A stretch of DNA of 38,292 nucleotides from NCBI GenBank assembly GCA_964547125.1, contig CAZJLS010000009.1, positions 1-38,292 of the forward strand, read 5' to 3'. Of the stretch, positions 7,787 to 17,278 are shown one piece after another. The notes below the pieces were generated by a model that made no database searches, was not told the DNA's origin, and saw nothing but the letters and a program-made list of their open reading frames with translations. The DNA is from Methanobrevibacter_A sp964547125. GTDB taxonomy: Archaea > Methanobacteriota > Methanobacteria > Methanobacteriales > Methanobacteriaceae. Each line of letters begins with the position of its first letter. Position 1 is the stretch's first letter. The position numbers and the translations under genes were made by a program.

Positions 7787-10366
7787 TTATACTCTGTACT
7801 GCCAGTAATTTGGCAAGATGTATGCTTGGTCTGTGTCGTTGCTTCTATATATTCTATATGCTACTCCTAAACTTGTATCTGTTAAGTTTGGTGTGTATCT
7901 TACTGTTAAATAATCTGTATCTTTTGTAAAAACATCATTGTGGAGTTTGATTCTTTTATTTTCATAGTCTACTGTAAAATCTATATCTTCTATTAGTTCT
8001 CTTTCATTATCGCTACCTTCATTTATTAGGACTTTTCTTAGGGTGCAGACTGGATCTACTGATAGGCTGAATTCTAAGTCATTTTCAAGTTTTGCTTTAT
8101 TATATGGGATGAATGTATCTATCATTATATCTAATGGAAAGCCGTCACAGACATTATTGCCTTGTGCATCTAATATTTCATCCCCATTAGAATTGTATTT
8201 ATAGAATGCTTCCATTGTTAAACCTTTAAGGTATATGGGATTGTATTCTATTTCCAAATCTCCTTCTTCTAGGTTGAAGTAGTCCCCATTAAAGTTTAGT
8301 ATGGTGTTTCCATAGTCTTCAATATCATAGGTTTTGTTATTATATTCAAGATTGTATAGTTTTATTTCACTTGTAGTGTTGTAGTCTTCTGCTGTGTCAT
8401 AGTCTACTTTGAAGTCATGGTCTTCAAGAAGTGCTATTGTTCCTTCTGTGTTTGTGAAGTTTACTGTTTTTAAATATTTTACTGCAGGTTTTGTTAATGG
8501 TATTTGATTTGTACCTGCTAAAAATATGTTAAATTTTCTCAGTTGATTTATTATTAATGGATATTCTTCTATGAAGTTTATTGCATCGTCTGTTGTTTCT
8601 ATTTTGTTTATTTCATTATTGTATAGTATTGTTAGGCTCTCTATTTCTGTTTTTGTTAAATCTAATTGTTTGTTTAGGTTGAATATTGCTTGTATTTTTT
8701 CAAAGCTTGTTTCTTCTGTTTTTATTTCTGCAATATTTCTTGATTCTGTTTCTGTTATTGTTTGAAGTAAGTATTCTCCGTTGTCATTTGTAAAGTTTGT
8801 TTTGTCGGTATTGTAATATTGTTTTATGAAGTCTTCTGTGAATTTGTAGTTTTTTATATCTATGGGGTTTATTATTTTAAATCTGTCACGGTTTATTTGG
8901 TTTCTGTAGATATCTATTTTCACATTTACATTTTCTTTTTTTGTTATTTTGTATGGGTGGTAGCATCTGCTCCATATACTTGCATTTAGCATTGAGCCTG
9001 TTCTTGGTGTGAAGCATTCTGATTTTAAATATCCTGTATGTGCAGGTATTGTATCTGCTGTTAGTAGTATTCTTGTTATGCTTGGTGTTAGTGCGGTGTT
9101 TGTTGTTGATAGGTCTACTTTTAAGTATAGATATGTGCTGTTTGGGTCATTGTATAATTTTATTTTCCCCTCTTCTGTATCGTCTGCGAAGTTTACTTCT
9201 CCAGTGTTTATGTTTTTCCAGTCTTTTCCGTTTTGACTTATCCAATAGTCTATGTTTGTTCCCTCTGGAATGTTGTCTCTTGGTGTTATTTGAACATATC
9301 TTATTGGATTCATCCGTAATGTTTTGAAGTATATTGTATATGTTCCTGTTGGATGTGTGTTTATTGTTTTTTCTATATCTATTGTAAATGCAAAGTCTAT
9401 TGGTGGATTTTGACCATTATGATATTTTAGTTTAGATTCTTTTTTTCCATGTTCTGTCCATGAGTATCCATTGTTTTCTGATAGGTAGCATGATCCTTCT
9501 GGATATGTGTCTTCTCCACATGTACTGCTCCATCCTCCAATTCCATAAGCATGTTCATAGCTTGTTAGTGGACTTTTAACTAAGAAAAAGTATTGTGAGT
9601 CTTTTGTTATATATGGTGGACTGTCAAATGTGATTGCTGTTAATGCTGATGATGTTACTGTGAATTTGTATTCTGCTTTTGCTATTTTTTTACTTTCATC
9701 TATTATTGGAAGTTTACTGTCATCACTCCACTGGTATACTTCAATTATTAATGGATATTCTGCATCTTTATCTCCTTTTAGATTTAGTGTTATTGTTTTT
9801 AGGTATCCTGATTCTTTTGCTGTGAATTTTTGTGCTCGACATACTGCAGGTATGCTTGTTGAATTTATGTCTGTGTATTTGTTTGGAGTGTAGGTTTTTG
9901 TACGGTTGAAGCTTATATACCAGTATTCGTTTGCTTTCATTCCACCCCATGGTCCATTGTTATATGTTTGTCTATTTATGGTTTCTTCTGTTTGTGTTGG
10001 TATTTCTGCTCTACCTTCTGCTGTGTTTATATATGCTGTTGTTTTGTTTCTGTCTATTGTGTTGAAGTTTTTAAATTCTGTTGAGCCATGAAATTTTGTA
10101 TCATTGCTTAGTGTGTAGATTTCTTTTCCATCATCGTTACCTGCACTTATTCCATAACTGTCTGAGTGTAATGGGATGGGATTTTGCCATACTCTTATTT
10201 CTGGGTCTGTACTGTCCCATAGGTCGTTTATTTCTTGAAGTTCATATTCATCATTTTCTGCATAGTTTCTAAGTAATTCTTCTGTTATGTATTTTTGATC
10301 TCCAAATAGTGTATCATCATAGTGTAGATGGTGATAGTTTAGTATTTTACTTATTCTTTGAACCAT
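7787..10366 (-). CDS. Large putative receptor-binding / tail tip protein
   Basis: An 859-aa protein of unrecognised family. It is beta-rich and threonine/asparagine-rich, with no signal peptide or membrane segment. Residues about 150-290 resemble a carbohydrate-binding jelly-roll (FTAKESGYLKTITLNLKG ... YITKDSQYFFLV). Two later segments share a repeated layout, with VNFTNTEGTIALLEDHDFKVDYDTA and RKVLINEGSDNERELIEDIDFTVDY, like the strands of a beta-domain. The location after the fibre and baseplate genes and before the lysin suggests a tail-surface adhesin. The ATG follows an A/T-only spacer without a Shine-Dalgarno. Confidence 0.6.
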   Translation of the reverse strand: MVQRISKILNYHHLHYDDTLFGDQKYITEELLRNYAENDEYELQEINDLWDSTDPEIRVWQNPIPLHSDSYGISAGNDDGKEIYTLSNDTKFHGSTEFKNFNTIDRNKTTAYINTAEGRAEIPTQTEETINRQTYNNGPWGGMKANEYWYISFNRTKTYTPNKYTDINSTSIPAVCRAQKFTAKESGYLKTITLNLKGDKDAEYPLIIEVYQWSDDSKLPIIDESKKIAKAEYKFTVTSSALTAITFDSPPYITKDSQYFFLVKSPLTSYEHAYGIGGWSSTCGEDTYPEGSCYLSENNGYSWTEHGKKESKLKYHNGQNPPIDFAFTIDIEKTINTHPTGTYTIYFKTLRMNPIRYVQITPRDNIPEGTNIDYWISQNGKDWKNINTGEVNFADDTEEGKIKLYNDPNSTYLYLKVDLSTTNTALTPSITRILLTADTIPAHTGYLKSECFTPRTGSMLNASIWSRCYHPYKITKKENVNVKIDIYRNQINRDRFKIINPIDIKNYKFTEDFIKQYYNTDKTNFTNDNGEYLLQTITETESRNIAEIKTEETSFEKIQAIFNLNKQLDLTKTEIESLTILYNNEINKIETTDDAINFIEEYPLIINQLRKFNIFLAGTNQIPLTKPAVKYLKTVNFTNTEGTIALLEDHDFKVDYDTAEDYNTTSEIKLYNLEYNNKTYDIEDYGNTILNFNGDYFNLEEGDLEIEYNPIYLKGLTMEAFYKYNSNGDEILDAQGNNVCDGFPLDIMIDTFIPYNKAKLENDLEFSLSVDPVCTLRKVLINEGSDNERELIEDIDFTVDYENKRIKLHNDVFTKDTDYLTVRYTPNLTDTSLGVAYRIYRSNDTDQAYILPNYWQYRV

Positions 10367-10372
10367 AATTTT

Positions 10373-11062
10373 TTATGTTATTTCTAATTCTTCTTTTAAT
10401 GGATTGTTTGGAGTGTTAATGTATAATGTGTTGTTTATATAATAATAGGAGTATGGGGTTTCTTCTAGTGTTTCTAAATTATATGATTCTGCATATATTG
10501 TGTATTCTTTATTTGTTATTTGTCTTATTTCTTCAAGGTATACTGTTTTGTATATATTGTTTTGTTCTGTTATGCTCCAATTTATAGCAGAATCTGTATT
10601 TTCCAAGGTGAATGTGTATTTTAGAAGGAAATTTGCTGTTATATTTATATCTTCTAATGGTTCGAATGTGTCATGTGATATTAGTGTTCCTTGGTAATTA
10701 TTTTGGCTTCCTTCTGTTTTAACTCCAATTTCACACACATCTTCCATATCATCTGTTAGTATTGTAGATTGTAATACTATTTTATTATCTTCTATTCCTA
10801 TTGCTGGTGCTACTTGATCTGTTTCATTGTATAATTGAGTGTTTGTTTTCTGTGGTTTTTTCACATCTTCCCCTTTTTGTCTTCCAAGACATATTTCATA
10901 TATTGTATCGGTTGTTAGGTTTGCTATTCTCTCTTGGAAGAATTTTATCCCATTATTTGTTATAAGATTGTTTTTACTGATTATGGGATATTGGTATTGT
11001 TTAAACATTCTTGTGTATTGGATGTTTATTTGATATTCTCCTTTTATATTGAAGTTATCCAT
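10373..11062 (-). CDS. Putative tail fibre / baseplate accessory protein
   Basis: A 229-aa protein. The N-terminal stretch ITNNGIKFFQERIANLTTDTIYEICLG matches, by eye, the N-terminal domain of many phage tail-fibre-like proteins, which pair an I-T-x-x-G segment with an i-x-x-I-x-L-G strand. The rest is predicted beta-structure without a recognised domain. It overlaps the stop of the upstream gene by 8 nt. The role is inferred from position. Confidence 0.55.
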   Translation of the reverse strand: MDNFNIKGEYQINIQYTRMFKQYQYPIISKNNLITNNGIKFFQERIANLTTDTIYEICLGRQKGEDVKKPQKTNTQLYNETDQVAPAIGIEDNKIVLQSTILTDDMEDVCEIGVKTEGSQNNYQGTLISHDTFEPLEDINITANFLLKYTFTLENTDSAINWSITEQNNIYKTVYLEEIRQITNKEYTIYAESYNLETLEETPYSYYYINNTLYINTPNNPLKEELEIT

Positions 11063-11639
11063 ATTTTATTAGTTTATTAAAGTATTCAGGATTGTTTGTT
11101 TCTAATTTTAAGATTACTGTGTTTTTAAAGTTTATGAAGTGGATTTTTATTGGTTTTCCATTACTTTGTATTGTTGTTTTCTCTTCTTTTTTATTTTCAA
11201 GATTTGCATCATATCTTGTGTTGTTTTGTATTATTGTGTATTTTGTTTGTTGTGTGTTTATTGTTTTGTTTGGATTTGTTGTTATTTTTACAAATTTAGT
11301 AGTGTTAAGGTTTATTGGTATGGTGTATGTGTATTGTTCTGTTTCTTCATTTGTAAATGTGTTTAAAGTGGTGTTTGTTGTTTGTATATCTTCTAGGTTT
11401 ATTGTTTCTAGTTGTATTAGTTGTATGAATTGGTATTGGCTGTTTATTTTTAGATTGTTTTCATTTTTTGTAAGACTTTGTGTTTTGTATTGAACATATG
11501 ATTTTTGACTTACTGGTAGTGCTAGATTGCTTATTTCTTGTACTTCATCAGTTATTAGTGCTCTTCTGTTTGTTGGTATGTTTTTATAGTCAATATTAAT
11601 ATTATATACATTGGGATTCCAGTTTTCCCTTGTATACAT
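11055..11639 (-). CDS. Uncharacterised Asn/Thr-rich tail-cluster protein
   Basis: Not recognised. About 194 aa, very rich in Asn, Thr, Lys and Gln and probably all-beta. The frame also allows a TTG start at 11660 (201 aa), only 3 nt after the upstream stop. The ATG at 11639 is preferred because it leaves the A/T-rich 20-25 nt spacer that its neighbours have. Neither start has a Shine-Dalgarno. It sits between two structural genes and is probably a minor tail component. Confidence 0.55.
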   Translation of the reverse strand: MYTRENWNPNVYNINIDYKNIPTNRRALITDEVQEISNLALPVSQKSYVQYKTQSLTKNENNLKINSQYQFIQLIQLETINLEDIQTTNTTLNTFTNEETEQYTYTIPINLNTTKFVKITTNPNKTINTQQTKYTIIQNNTRYDANLENKKEEKTTIQSNGKPIKIHFINFKNTVILKLETNNPEYFNKLIKYG

Positions 11640-11663
11640 ATATTTGTTATTGCAAGACAATTT

Positions 11664-12227
11664 TTATACTAAATATACTAATGTGAAGTTAACACCATTT
11701 ACTAATGAGTTTGAGCTTAATTTTCTCTCTAAACGATTGTAGAGCACTCCATTTGTATCTAATCCAAAACTCATATAGTAAGGATTGTTTATTATTTGTT
11801 CTGTTTGTGTGTATGTTCCCTCATCATTTTTCTTTTCTATTTTAAATGTTAAACTTTGCAGTAAGGTTATTTCATGATACCACCATTGGTTGGTTTTTGG
11901 TAGGAATAAATCTTTATATATTCCACTTGTTGGAAGTACTGCCATATTGTAAAATCCGTTTTTTGTTCCATAACCTTCATATCCTACTCTTGTTTCTAAA
12001 TTGATTCCTTTTAAGATGCATGTTTTTCCTGATTTGTATGCAGTTAGACTGTTACTAGTGTTGGGTGTTCCTATTATTGGTGCTTCTATAAGGTTGTTAT
12101 CTGTGTCTTCTCCAGTTATTTTTATATTTTCAAGTAGTGTTCCGTTATTGTCTGTTAGGCGTACTGTTATTCCCACATTTCCGTTGGAGTCTGTGTTTGC
12201 TATGTCTATTATTCCTTTATCACTCAT
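11664..12227 (-). CDS. Uncharacterised tail-cluster protein
   Basis: Not recognised. 187 aa with no signal peptide or membrane segment. The N-terminal 50 residues (GNVGITVRLTDNNGTLLENIKI) look like an Ig-like strand set. The C-terminal part (NGVLYNRLERKLSSNSLVNGVNFTLVYLV) has the pattern of a tail-fibre tip domain. It lies 9 nt after the Ig-repeat gene and probably builds the same appendage. Confidence 0.5.
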   Translation of the reverse strand: MSDKGIIDIANTDSNGNVGITVRLTDNNGTLLENIKITGEDTDNNLIEAPIIGTPNTSNSLTAYKSGKTCILKGINLETRVGYEGYGTKNGFYNMAVLPTSGIYKDLFLPKTNQWWYHEITLLQSLTFKIEKKNDEGTYTQTEQIINNPYYMSFGLDTNGVLYNRLERKLSSNSLVNGVNFTLVYLV

Positions 12228-12236
12228 TTTTTATTT

Positions 12237-15200
12237 TTAATTTATGTATTCTATTTGTGTTTCTCCACTTGTTCCATTGTAATTTCCTATTGCAGCAAAT
12301 GAATAGTTTACTGTAAATATTGTTCCTGTTGGTCTGTCATAGTTTATTGTGACTTTTGTTATTCCATCTGTGTCTGTTGGTTGTGGTGAGAAGCTTTGGG
12401 ATTGTCCGTTTAATGTGAATGTTATGTTGATTCTGTAACCTGGTATTGGATTGTTATTTGTATCTGTTAGTTTGATTTTGAAGTCTTCTCCTTTGTGGAG
12501 TGTGGTATTTTGTGGTGTTAATTTTGTGTTTATTTTTGTGTTTGTGTATTGTAGGTTTAGTTGTGCTGTTTTACTGTTGTAGTTTGTATCTCCACTGTAG
12601 TATGCTGTGAATGTTCCATTGTTTGGGTTTATGTTTGTTGTTTTTAGGCTTAGTGTTGCTAGTCCTTGGTTTACTGTTATTGTGTCTATTGTTGTTCCGT
12701 TTTGTATGAAGCTTACTGTTCCTGTACTGTTTGTTGGTAGGTTTACTTTCAGTATGTAGTCTGTTGTGGTTACGGGGTTTGGATTTGCTGTAAATGTCAT
12801 TGTTGGTGTGGTTTTGATATTGGAGTTGGTGTTGGTGTTTTTTGCTTTTACTGTTATTGTGTCAAATCCGTTTGTGTATTCTTGGCTGTCTGCTATGTTG
12901 TAGTTTGTATCTCCTGTGTAGTATCCATATATTGTGTAAGTGTTTGGGTTTGTGTTTGAATCTGATTTTAGTTTTATTTGTGCTGTTGCTTTGTTGGTGT
13001 TGGTGTTGGTGAGTGTTGTTTTTCCTTGGTATCCTGTGTGGTTGTTTTGTGTGTATAGTTTTACTGTTCCTGTTGGTGGTGTGTTTTCTCCTTCTAGTGT
13101 GATGTTTACTGTGTATTCGTCTCCTGCATAGATTGTGGTTTCTTCTATGTTTATTGTGAATTTTTTTATTTGTTTTTTTGTGTTTGTTGTGGTGTTGTTT
13201 GTTTCTACGGTTATGTTGCTTGTTCCGTTTGTGTAGTTTTTACTGTCTGTTGGTTTGAATATTGAATCTCCAGTGTAGTATGCTTTTATGGTGTAGGTGT
13301 TTGGAGTGGTGTTTGATTGTGATTGTAGTTGTGTAGATCCGTATGCATTTCCCCCACCAATATCTTTTAATTCTATTTCTCCTTGTATTCCTGTTAGTGT
13401 TCCATTGTTGTTTTCTCCTGTGTATATTACTACTTTTCCTGTTGGTGTTATGTTTGTTTGTCCTGTTAGGTTTACTGTTACTGTGTATGGTTCTCCTTGT
13501 TTTATGGTCTCAGGTGTGGAGTTTATTTTGAATGTTTGTATTTCTTCTATTGGTGTGTTGTTTTTTGTTATTGTGAATGGTATTCTGTATTCTTCTTGTG
13601 TGTATGTGTCTTTTCCATTGTATTTTTCATATTCTGGTATTATTACTCCATATGTGTATTGTCCTGGTGCATAGGCTATTTTACATTCTGCTATTCCTTG
13701 TGCGTTTGTTAGCACTGGTCCTATTCTTTCATTTGCACCAGTAGTTGTTCTTGTGAAATGCCAGTATACTGGGATGTTTTCTAATGTTTCTAATGTGTCA
13801 CCATCACGTACTACTGTTTTTATTGAATTTGAATCTGAGTATATTAGTTGGCTGTTTCTTGTTGGTGTGGAGTTTATGTTTAATGGATGTTTTCTTATTG
13901 TGAAATTATCAATATTTAATATTGACTCTTTGTAGTATCCTTGACTGTCACCTTCATAGATTATTTGTATTTGTTTGTTTTCTTTAGGTGACATATTGAA
14001 ATGTATTATGGCTTGACCTTGATTGTTTGTTGTTGCTTGTTTGAATATTTCACCATAATTAGAATCCGTTAGTGTAGTGTTTTTTAGCAGTATTGTTTGG
14101 TTTGGGATTTTCTCTCCATTTTCATCTTCAAGGGTTATTATCATTTCACCATCCACATATACTGTTGTGGTGTTTGTTTTTAGGATTGTGTTTATGGAGT
14201 CTATTACATTTATTTGTGTGTTTGTTTCTGTTGGATAGTATTTTAAACTTTCTCCTTCGTATTGGATGTTTAAAGTGTATGTTCCAATTGTATTTGGTGT
14301 GTAGTTTAGTGTTGCTACTCCATTATTATCTGTGATGCTTGTATATGTTTCTTCATTTATAATCCATTTTAAGCTTTGATTTTTTAGTAATTGTCCTTGT
14401 TTACTGTATAGTATTGCAGTTATGATATTATTTTTATCTTTTAGACAGTTTATTTCATTGTTTATTAGGATTATTGTGTTTTCTAATGTTAATGGTTCAA
14501 ATGATGGTATTTTATAATTAGTTTCTTTGTATTCATCGTCACCATAAAAGCTTAATTCTAAATCTCCTAAGTTTTCAGGTATTATTGCTGATTTAGAAAA
14601 TGGTGTGTATTTGGTTTTATGTGTTTTAATTGTATCTATTGTTACATGTTTGTATCTTAATTTTACTTCCTTATCATTTAAGCTTACACCATCACTGTTG
14701 TATAATTTGCAACTTATATGGTTTGGTGGTATGAATATACTGTGGATGTATGTATCTCCTGCTTCTTCTGTTATTTTTAATTTGAAGTTTATTTGATTTG
14801 CTTCAAATATTTCACTGCCAGAATAGTATGCAGTTATTGTGTAATCTCCAACAGGTATTAAGTTTACAAGTAGTTGGGGTTCTAAGTGTTTAACTTCATT
14901 ATTATAATCATTTAGATAGTTTTCTGGTGTGTATCCTATATTATATTCTTGTGTGGATTTTATATCTTGAATTTTAAAGTATATTGTTCCAGTTATGTTT
15001 TCATCACTATTTCTTGTGCTTATAATGTGTGCTTGTATGGTAAATGGTTTTTCTCTTATACATCTTACATCTGATGCGAAGATTTTTACTGGAACTTTAT
15101 GTACAAATATTGCATCTTTATCTGTGTATTTTTTATTACTTCTTTTATATTTTCCAGTACCTTGATATGTTAGTTCTATATTTAAATTACCATAATATTC

Positions 15201-16613
15201 CGGTGTGTATTCTATTGTTGCTTGGTAATTTTCAATTTTAACCTTTTTTGTTATTATATTGTTTCCTTGTTTTATTTTAAATAAAACATTTCCTTTATTT
15301 ATTGGTTCTCCAGTTTCTGCATCTGTTACTAATGCAGTTAGTTTTGATTCAACACCAATTATAAGATGTGGTGTTTTTTTAAGGTTTATTTTTGTTGGAA
15401 CTTTTAAGCCTTCATCTCCTGTGCCACAGAGCATTCCCCTCATTGTGTCTTTATTCTGTTTTATTAAGAATTCATCACGGTTTACTATTTCAGGTATTAT
15501 GCCCCAGTATTTATAAACTTCAAGTTGTGGAAGTTCTAAAGCTTTAGATATTGTGGTGTTTTGTCTGTGAGGTGTGAATTCTAAAACATTTTCTCCAATA
15601 CTTAAATTATCAATATGTGCTTGTATATTTTCACAATAAAATTTCATACGGTTTGCATAATGATAATCATCTTCTGTTAATCTGTTATTATATGCAGGTT
15701 CTGTGTCCTTATAGAATTTTATATACTCTGAGTCTGCATTGTTATCATAATTTGTTGCATCACCAGTATAAATGTTGAATTTGGATCTTGGAAAGTCTAA
15801 TCTATTACCAATTATATCTAATGCTTTATCATGGTTGAAGATATCTTCTTCAATTTTATTTTGACTTAAACTTAATATGTAAACTTTTGAGTTTATTTTA
15901 TCATTGTTTAATATTTTATCACAAGTATAAACTTTGAATGTGTATATATTTTGAATTAAATCTTCTTTTAAGATTTTTTTAAATGTTTTTGTGTAATTTG
16001 ATTGTAAATCTTCAAATTCTTCTTTGAATATATCTGTATTGTTTTCTGTTTTTGTCCCAATACTTATTTTATAAATATTATTCAAACCTTGAGTTTTAAA
16101 TTCTAAAGAGTATGTTCCATCAAAGTTAATAGTTTTATTTATCTTTAAATAATCCCCAACAGGATAATCATTTTCGGGGTATCCCTTGTAAAATTCATAC
16201 TCATCATATGTCCGAACGTATATGTAATACCTAGTATTTGGAATTATCTCATTATTGTCTGTGTGAATATCCCTTAAAACATGATAAAAATCTGATTTAG
16301 CTTCATCCACATTAAAATGGAAAGCCTCAAGTAACTCATCACCATCTTCTAAATTCTCACGATAAATTTCAACACATTCAATATTATCAAGCAAAATATG
16401 AAAATGCAAACTATAAACATAAGGTTTATATTGCTCTTTATAAATCTGAATAGGTCTATCCAAATCCTCTTGCAAACTTAAAACCTTTAAAGTTTGATAA
16501 ATAGGAATTAAACTATTTCTAATAGTTTTAACAAACCTATACTGAACACTATCAGGCAAACGTGTTAAAAAACTAGGATAAAAATTTAATAATTTCTCTT
16601 GTAATGACTCCAT
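12237..16613 (-). CDS. gpI-like baseplate protein fused to a long Ig-like repeat stalk
   Basis: 1458 aa, the largest product of the window. Residues 1 to about 330 resemble baseplate protein I-type tails: LPDSVQYRFVKTIRNSL, then LDIIGNRLDFPRSKF and EPAYNNRLTEDDYHYANRM. The rest, about 400-1458, is roughly ten Ig-like (Big_3-type) domains, several with the strand signature YYTGDxxY or YYSGDxxY (e.g. AYYTGDSIFKP, GYYTGDTNYNIAD). The last repeats are very rich in Thr and Asn, like host adhesin-like proteins. It probably attaches to the baseplate and projects a stalk. Codon use shifts strongly between the two parts, from NNT/NNG to NNA/NNC, suggesting a chimera. Confidence 0.75.
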   Translation of the reverse strand: MESLQEKLLNFYPSFLTRLPDSVQYRFVKTIRNSLIPIYQTLKVLSLQEDLDRPIQIYKEQYKPYVYSLHFHILLDNIECVEIYRENLEDGDELLEAFHFNVDEAKSDFYHVLRDIHTDNNEIIPNTRYYIYVRTYDEYEFYKGYPENDYPVGDYLKINKTINFDGTYSLEFKTQGLNNIYKISIGTKTENNTDIFKEEFEDLQSNYTKTFKKILKEDLIQNIYTFKVYTCDKILNNDKINSKVYILSLSQNKIEEDIFNHDKALDIIGNRLDFPRSKFNIYTGDATNYDNNADSEYIKFYKDTEPAYNNRLTEDDYHYANRMKFYCENIQAHIDNLSIGENVLEFTPHRQNTTISKALELPQLEVYKYWGIIPEIVNRDEFLIKQNKDTMRGMLCGTGDEGLKVPTKINLKKTPHLIIGVESKLTALVTDAETGEPINKGNVLFKIKQGNNIITKKVKIENYQATIEYTPEYYGNLNIELTYQGTGKYKRSNKKYTDKDAIFVHKVPVKIFASDVRCIREKPFTIQAHIISTRNSDENITGTIYFKIQDIKSTQEYNIGYTPENYLNDYNNEVKHLEPQLLVNLIPVGDYTITAYYSGSEIFEANQINFKLKITEEAGDTYIHSIFIPPNHISCKLYNSDGVSLNDKEVKLRYKHVTIDTIKTHKTKYTPFSKSAIIPENLGDLELSFYGDDEYKETNYKIPSFEPLTLENTIILINNEINCLKDKNNIITAILYSKQGQLLKNQSLKWIINEETYTSITDNNGVATLNYTPNTIGTYTLNIQYEGESLKYYPTETNTQINVIDSINTILKTNTTTVYVDGEMIITLEDENGEKIPNQTILLKNTTLTDSNYGEIFKQATTNNQGQAIIHFNMSPKENKQIQIIYEGDSQGYYKESILNIDNFTIRKHPLNINSTPTRNSQLIYSDSNSIKTVVRDGDTLETLENIPVYWHFTRTTTGANERIGPVLTNAQGIAECKIAYAPGQYTYGVIIPEYEKYNGKDTYTQEEYRIPFTITKNNTPIEEIQTFKINSTPETIKQGEPYTVTVNLTGQTNITPTGKVVIYTGENNNGTLTGIQGEIELKDIGGGNAYGSTQLQSQSNTTPNTYTIKAYYTGDSIFKPTDSKNYTNGTSNITVETNNTTTNTKKQIKKFTINIEETTIYAGDEYTVNITLEGENTPPTGTVKLYTQNNHTGYQGKTTLTNTNTNKATAQIKLKSDSNTNPNTYTIYGYYTGDTNYNIADSQEYTNGFDTITVKAKNTNTNSNIKTTPTMTFTANPNPVTTTDYILKVNLPTNSTGTVSFIQNGTTIDTITVNQGLATLSLKTTNINPNNGTFTAYYSGDTNYNSKTAQLNLQYTNTKINTKLTPQNTTLHKGEDFKIKLTDTNNNPIPGYRINITFTLNGQSQSFSPQPTDTDGITKVTINYDRPTGTIFTVNYSFAAIGNYNGTSGETQIEYIN

Positions 16614-16639
16614 AAAATCTTAATTAAATATTATTTCAA

Positions 16640-17005
16640 TTATTTAAGTTCTTCAAAACGAACCACTTCAAGATCTTTATTATAATAGTTTATACCCTTA
16701 ACAAATTTTTTAAATTGTGGATATTTTTCAATAAATTCCATTACAAATTTAATATCCTTTTCTGAAACTTCATCCATACACTTGCATTGATCTAGGACAT
16801 ATCTTTGTTTCCACATCTTTTTTAAAACATCTTCATGATAAGTAATAAATATTGATCTTTCTTTATCAAATTTGTCATTATTATTAAGTAACTTTGCAGA
16901 TAAGTCATCTGGTATATTATCATTGAGGTAAATTAGTTCATTTAATAATTCATCATCCATATTTCTCATTAAATCTGTATCATATTCTATAGTTTTAAAA
17001 ACCAA
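16640..17005 (-). CDS. Accessory 'FEELK' family protein, internal copy
   Basis: A 121-aa protein of unknown function, clearly paralogous to the product of 36276-36638: both begin with VFKT[IL]EY-type residues and end with YPQFKK.VKGI.YYN..L.VVRFEELK. The start is TTG at 17005, preceded by a strong GGGGGTGA site 7 nt away; no better in-frame start exists. With the 54-aa gene just upstream it forms a small unit inserted between two baseplate genes, so it is read as a moron-like cassette rather than a structural gene. Confidence 0.75.
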   Translation of the reverse strand: MVFKTIEYDTDLMRNMDDELLNELIYLNDNIPDDLSAKLLNNNDKFDKERSIFITYHEDVLKKMWKQRYVLDQCKCMDEVSEKDIKFVMEFIEKYPQFKKFVKGINYYNKDLEVVRFEELK

Positions 17006-17035
17006 AATAATTCACCCCCAATTTTAAAAAAAAAA

Positions 17036-17200
17036 TTACTTTCCTAGAATTAATTTAGCTGCTTCTTCTAATTCTTCTAACACTTCTTCTTCAGTGAGTT
17101 CACCATTAGCTACACGTCTATTTAAATCCATATAATAGGTGTCATCGAAAACTCCTGGTTCATTGTTAGTTAAATGTTTTTTCATATTTTCAGGAATCAT
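17036..17200 (-). CDS. Small acidic protein of the internal cassette (54 aa)
   Basis: A 54-aa ORF, MIPENMKKHL at the start and a Glu-rich helix (GELTEEEVLEELEEAAKLI) at the end. The ATG at 17200 follows TGGGGGTAGGA closely, a good ribosome binding site. No homologue is recognised. It is first of the two-gene cassette 17200-16640, 30 nt before the FEELK gene. Confidence 0.65.
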   Translation of the reverse strand: MIPENMKKHLTNNEPGVFDDTYYMDLNRRVANGELTEEEVLEELEEAAKLILGK

Positions 17201-17238
17201 ATTCCTACCCCCATTAAATTCTATATATCTATTTAGTT

Positions 17239-17261
17239 CTTTATTAATTTTATATTTTTGT
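17239..17261 (-). promoter_or_regulatory. Putative promoter of the internal cassette
   Basis: In the 78-bp gap before the 54-aa gene the minus strand reads ACAAAAATATAAAATTAA, an A-rich stretch followed by a TATA-like box. The spacing would give a leader of roughly 25 nt ending in the GGGGG site. It is tentative in such AT-rich DNA, but this is one of the longer gaps in the cluster. Confidence 0.35.
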
Positions 17262-17278
17262 TTAATATAAAATTTTAT

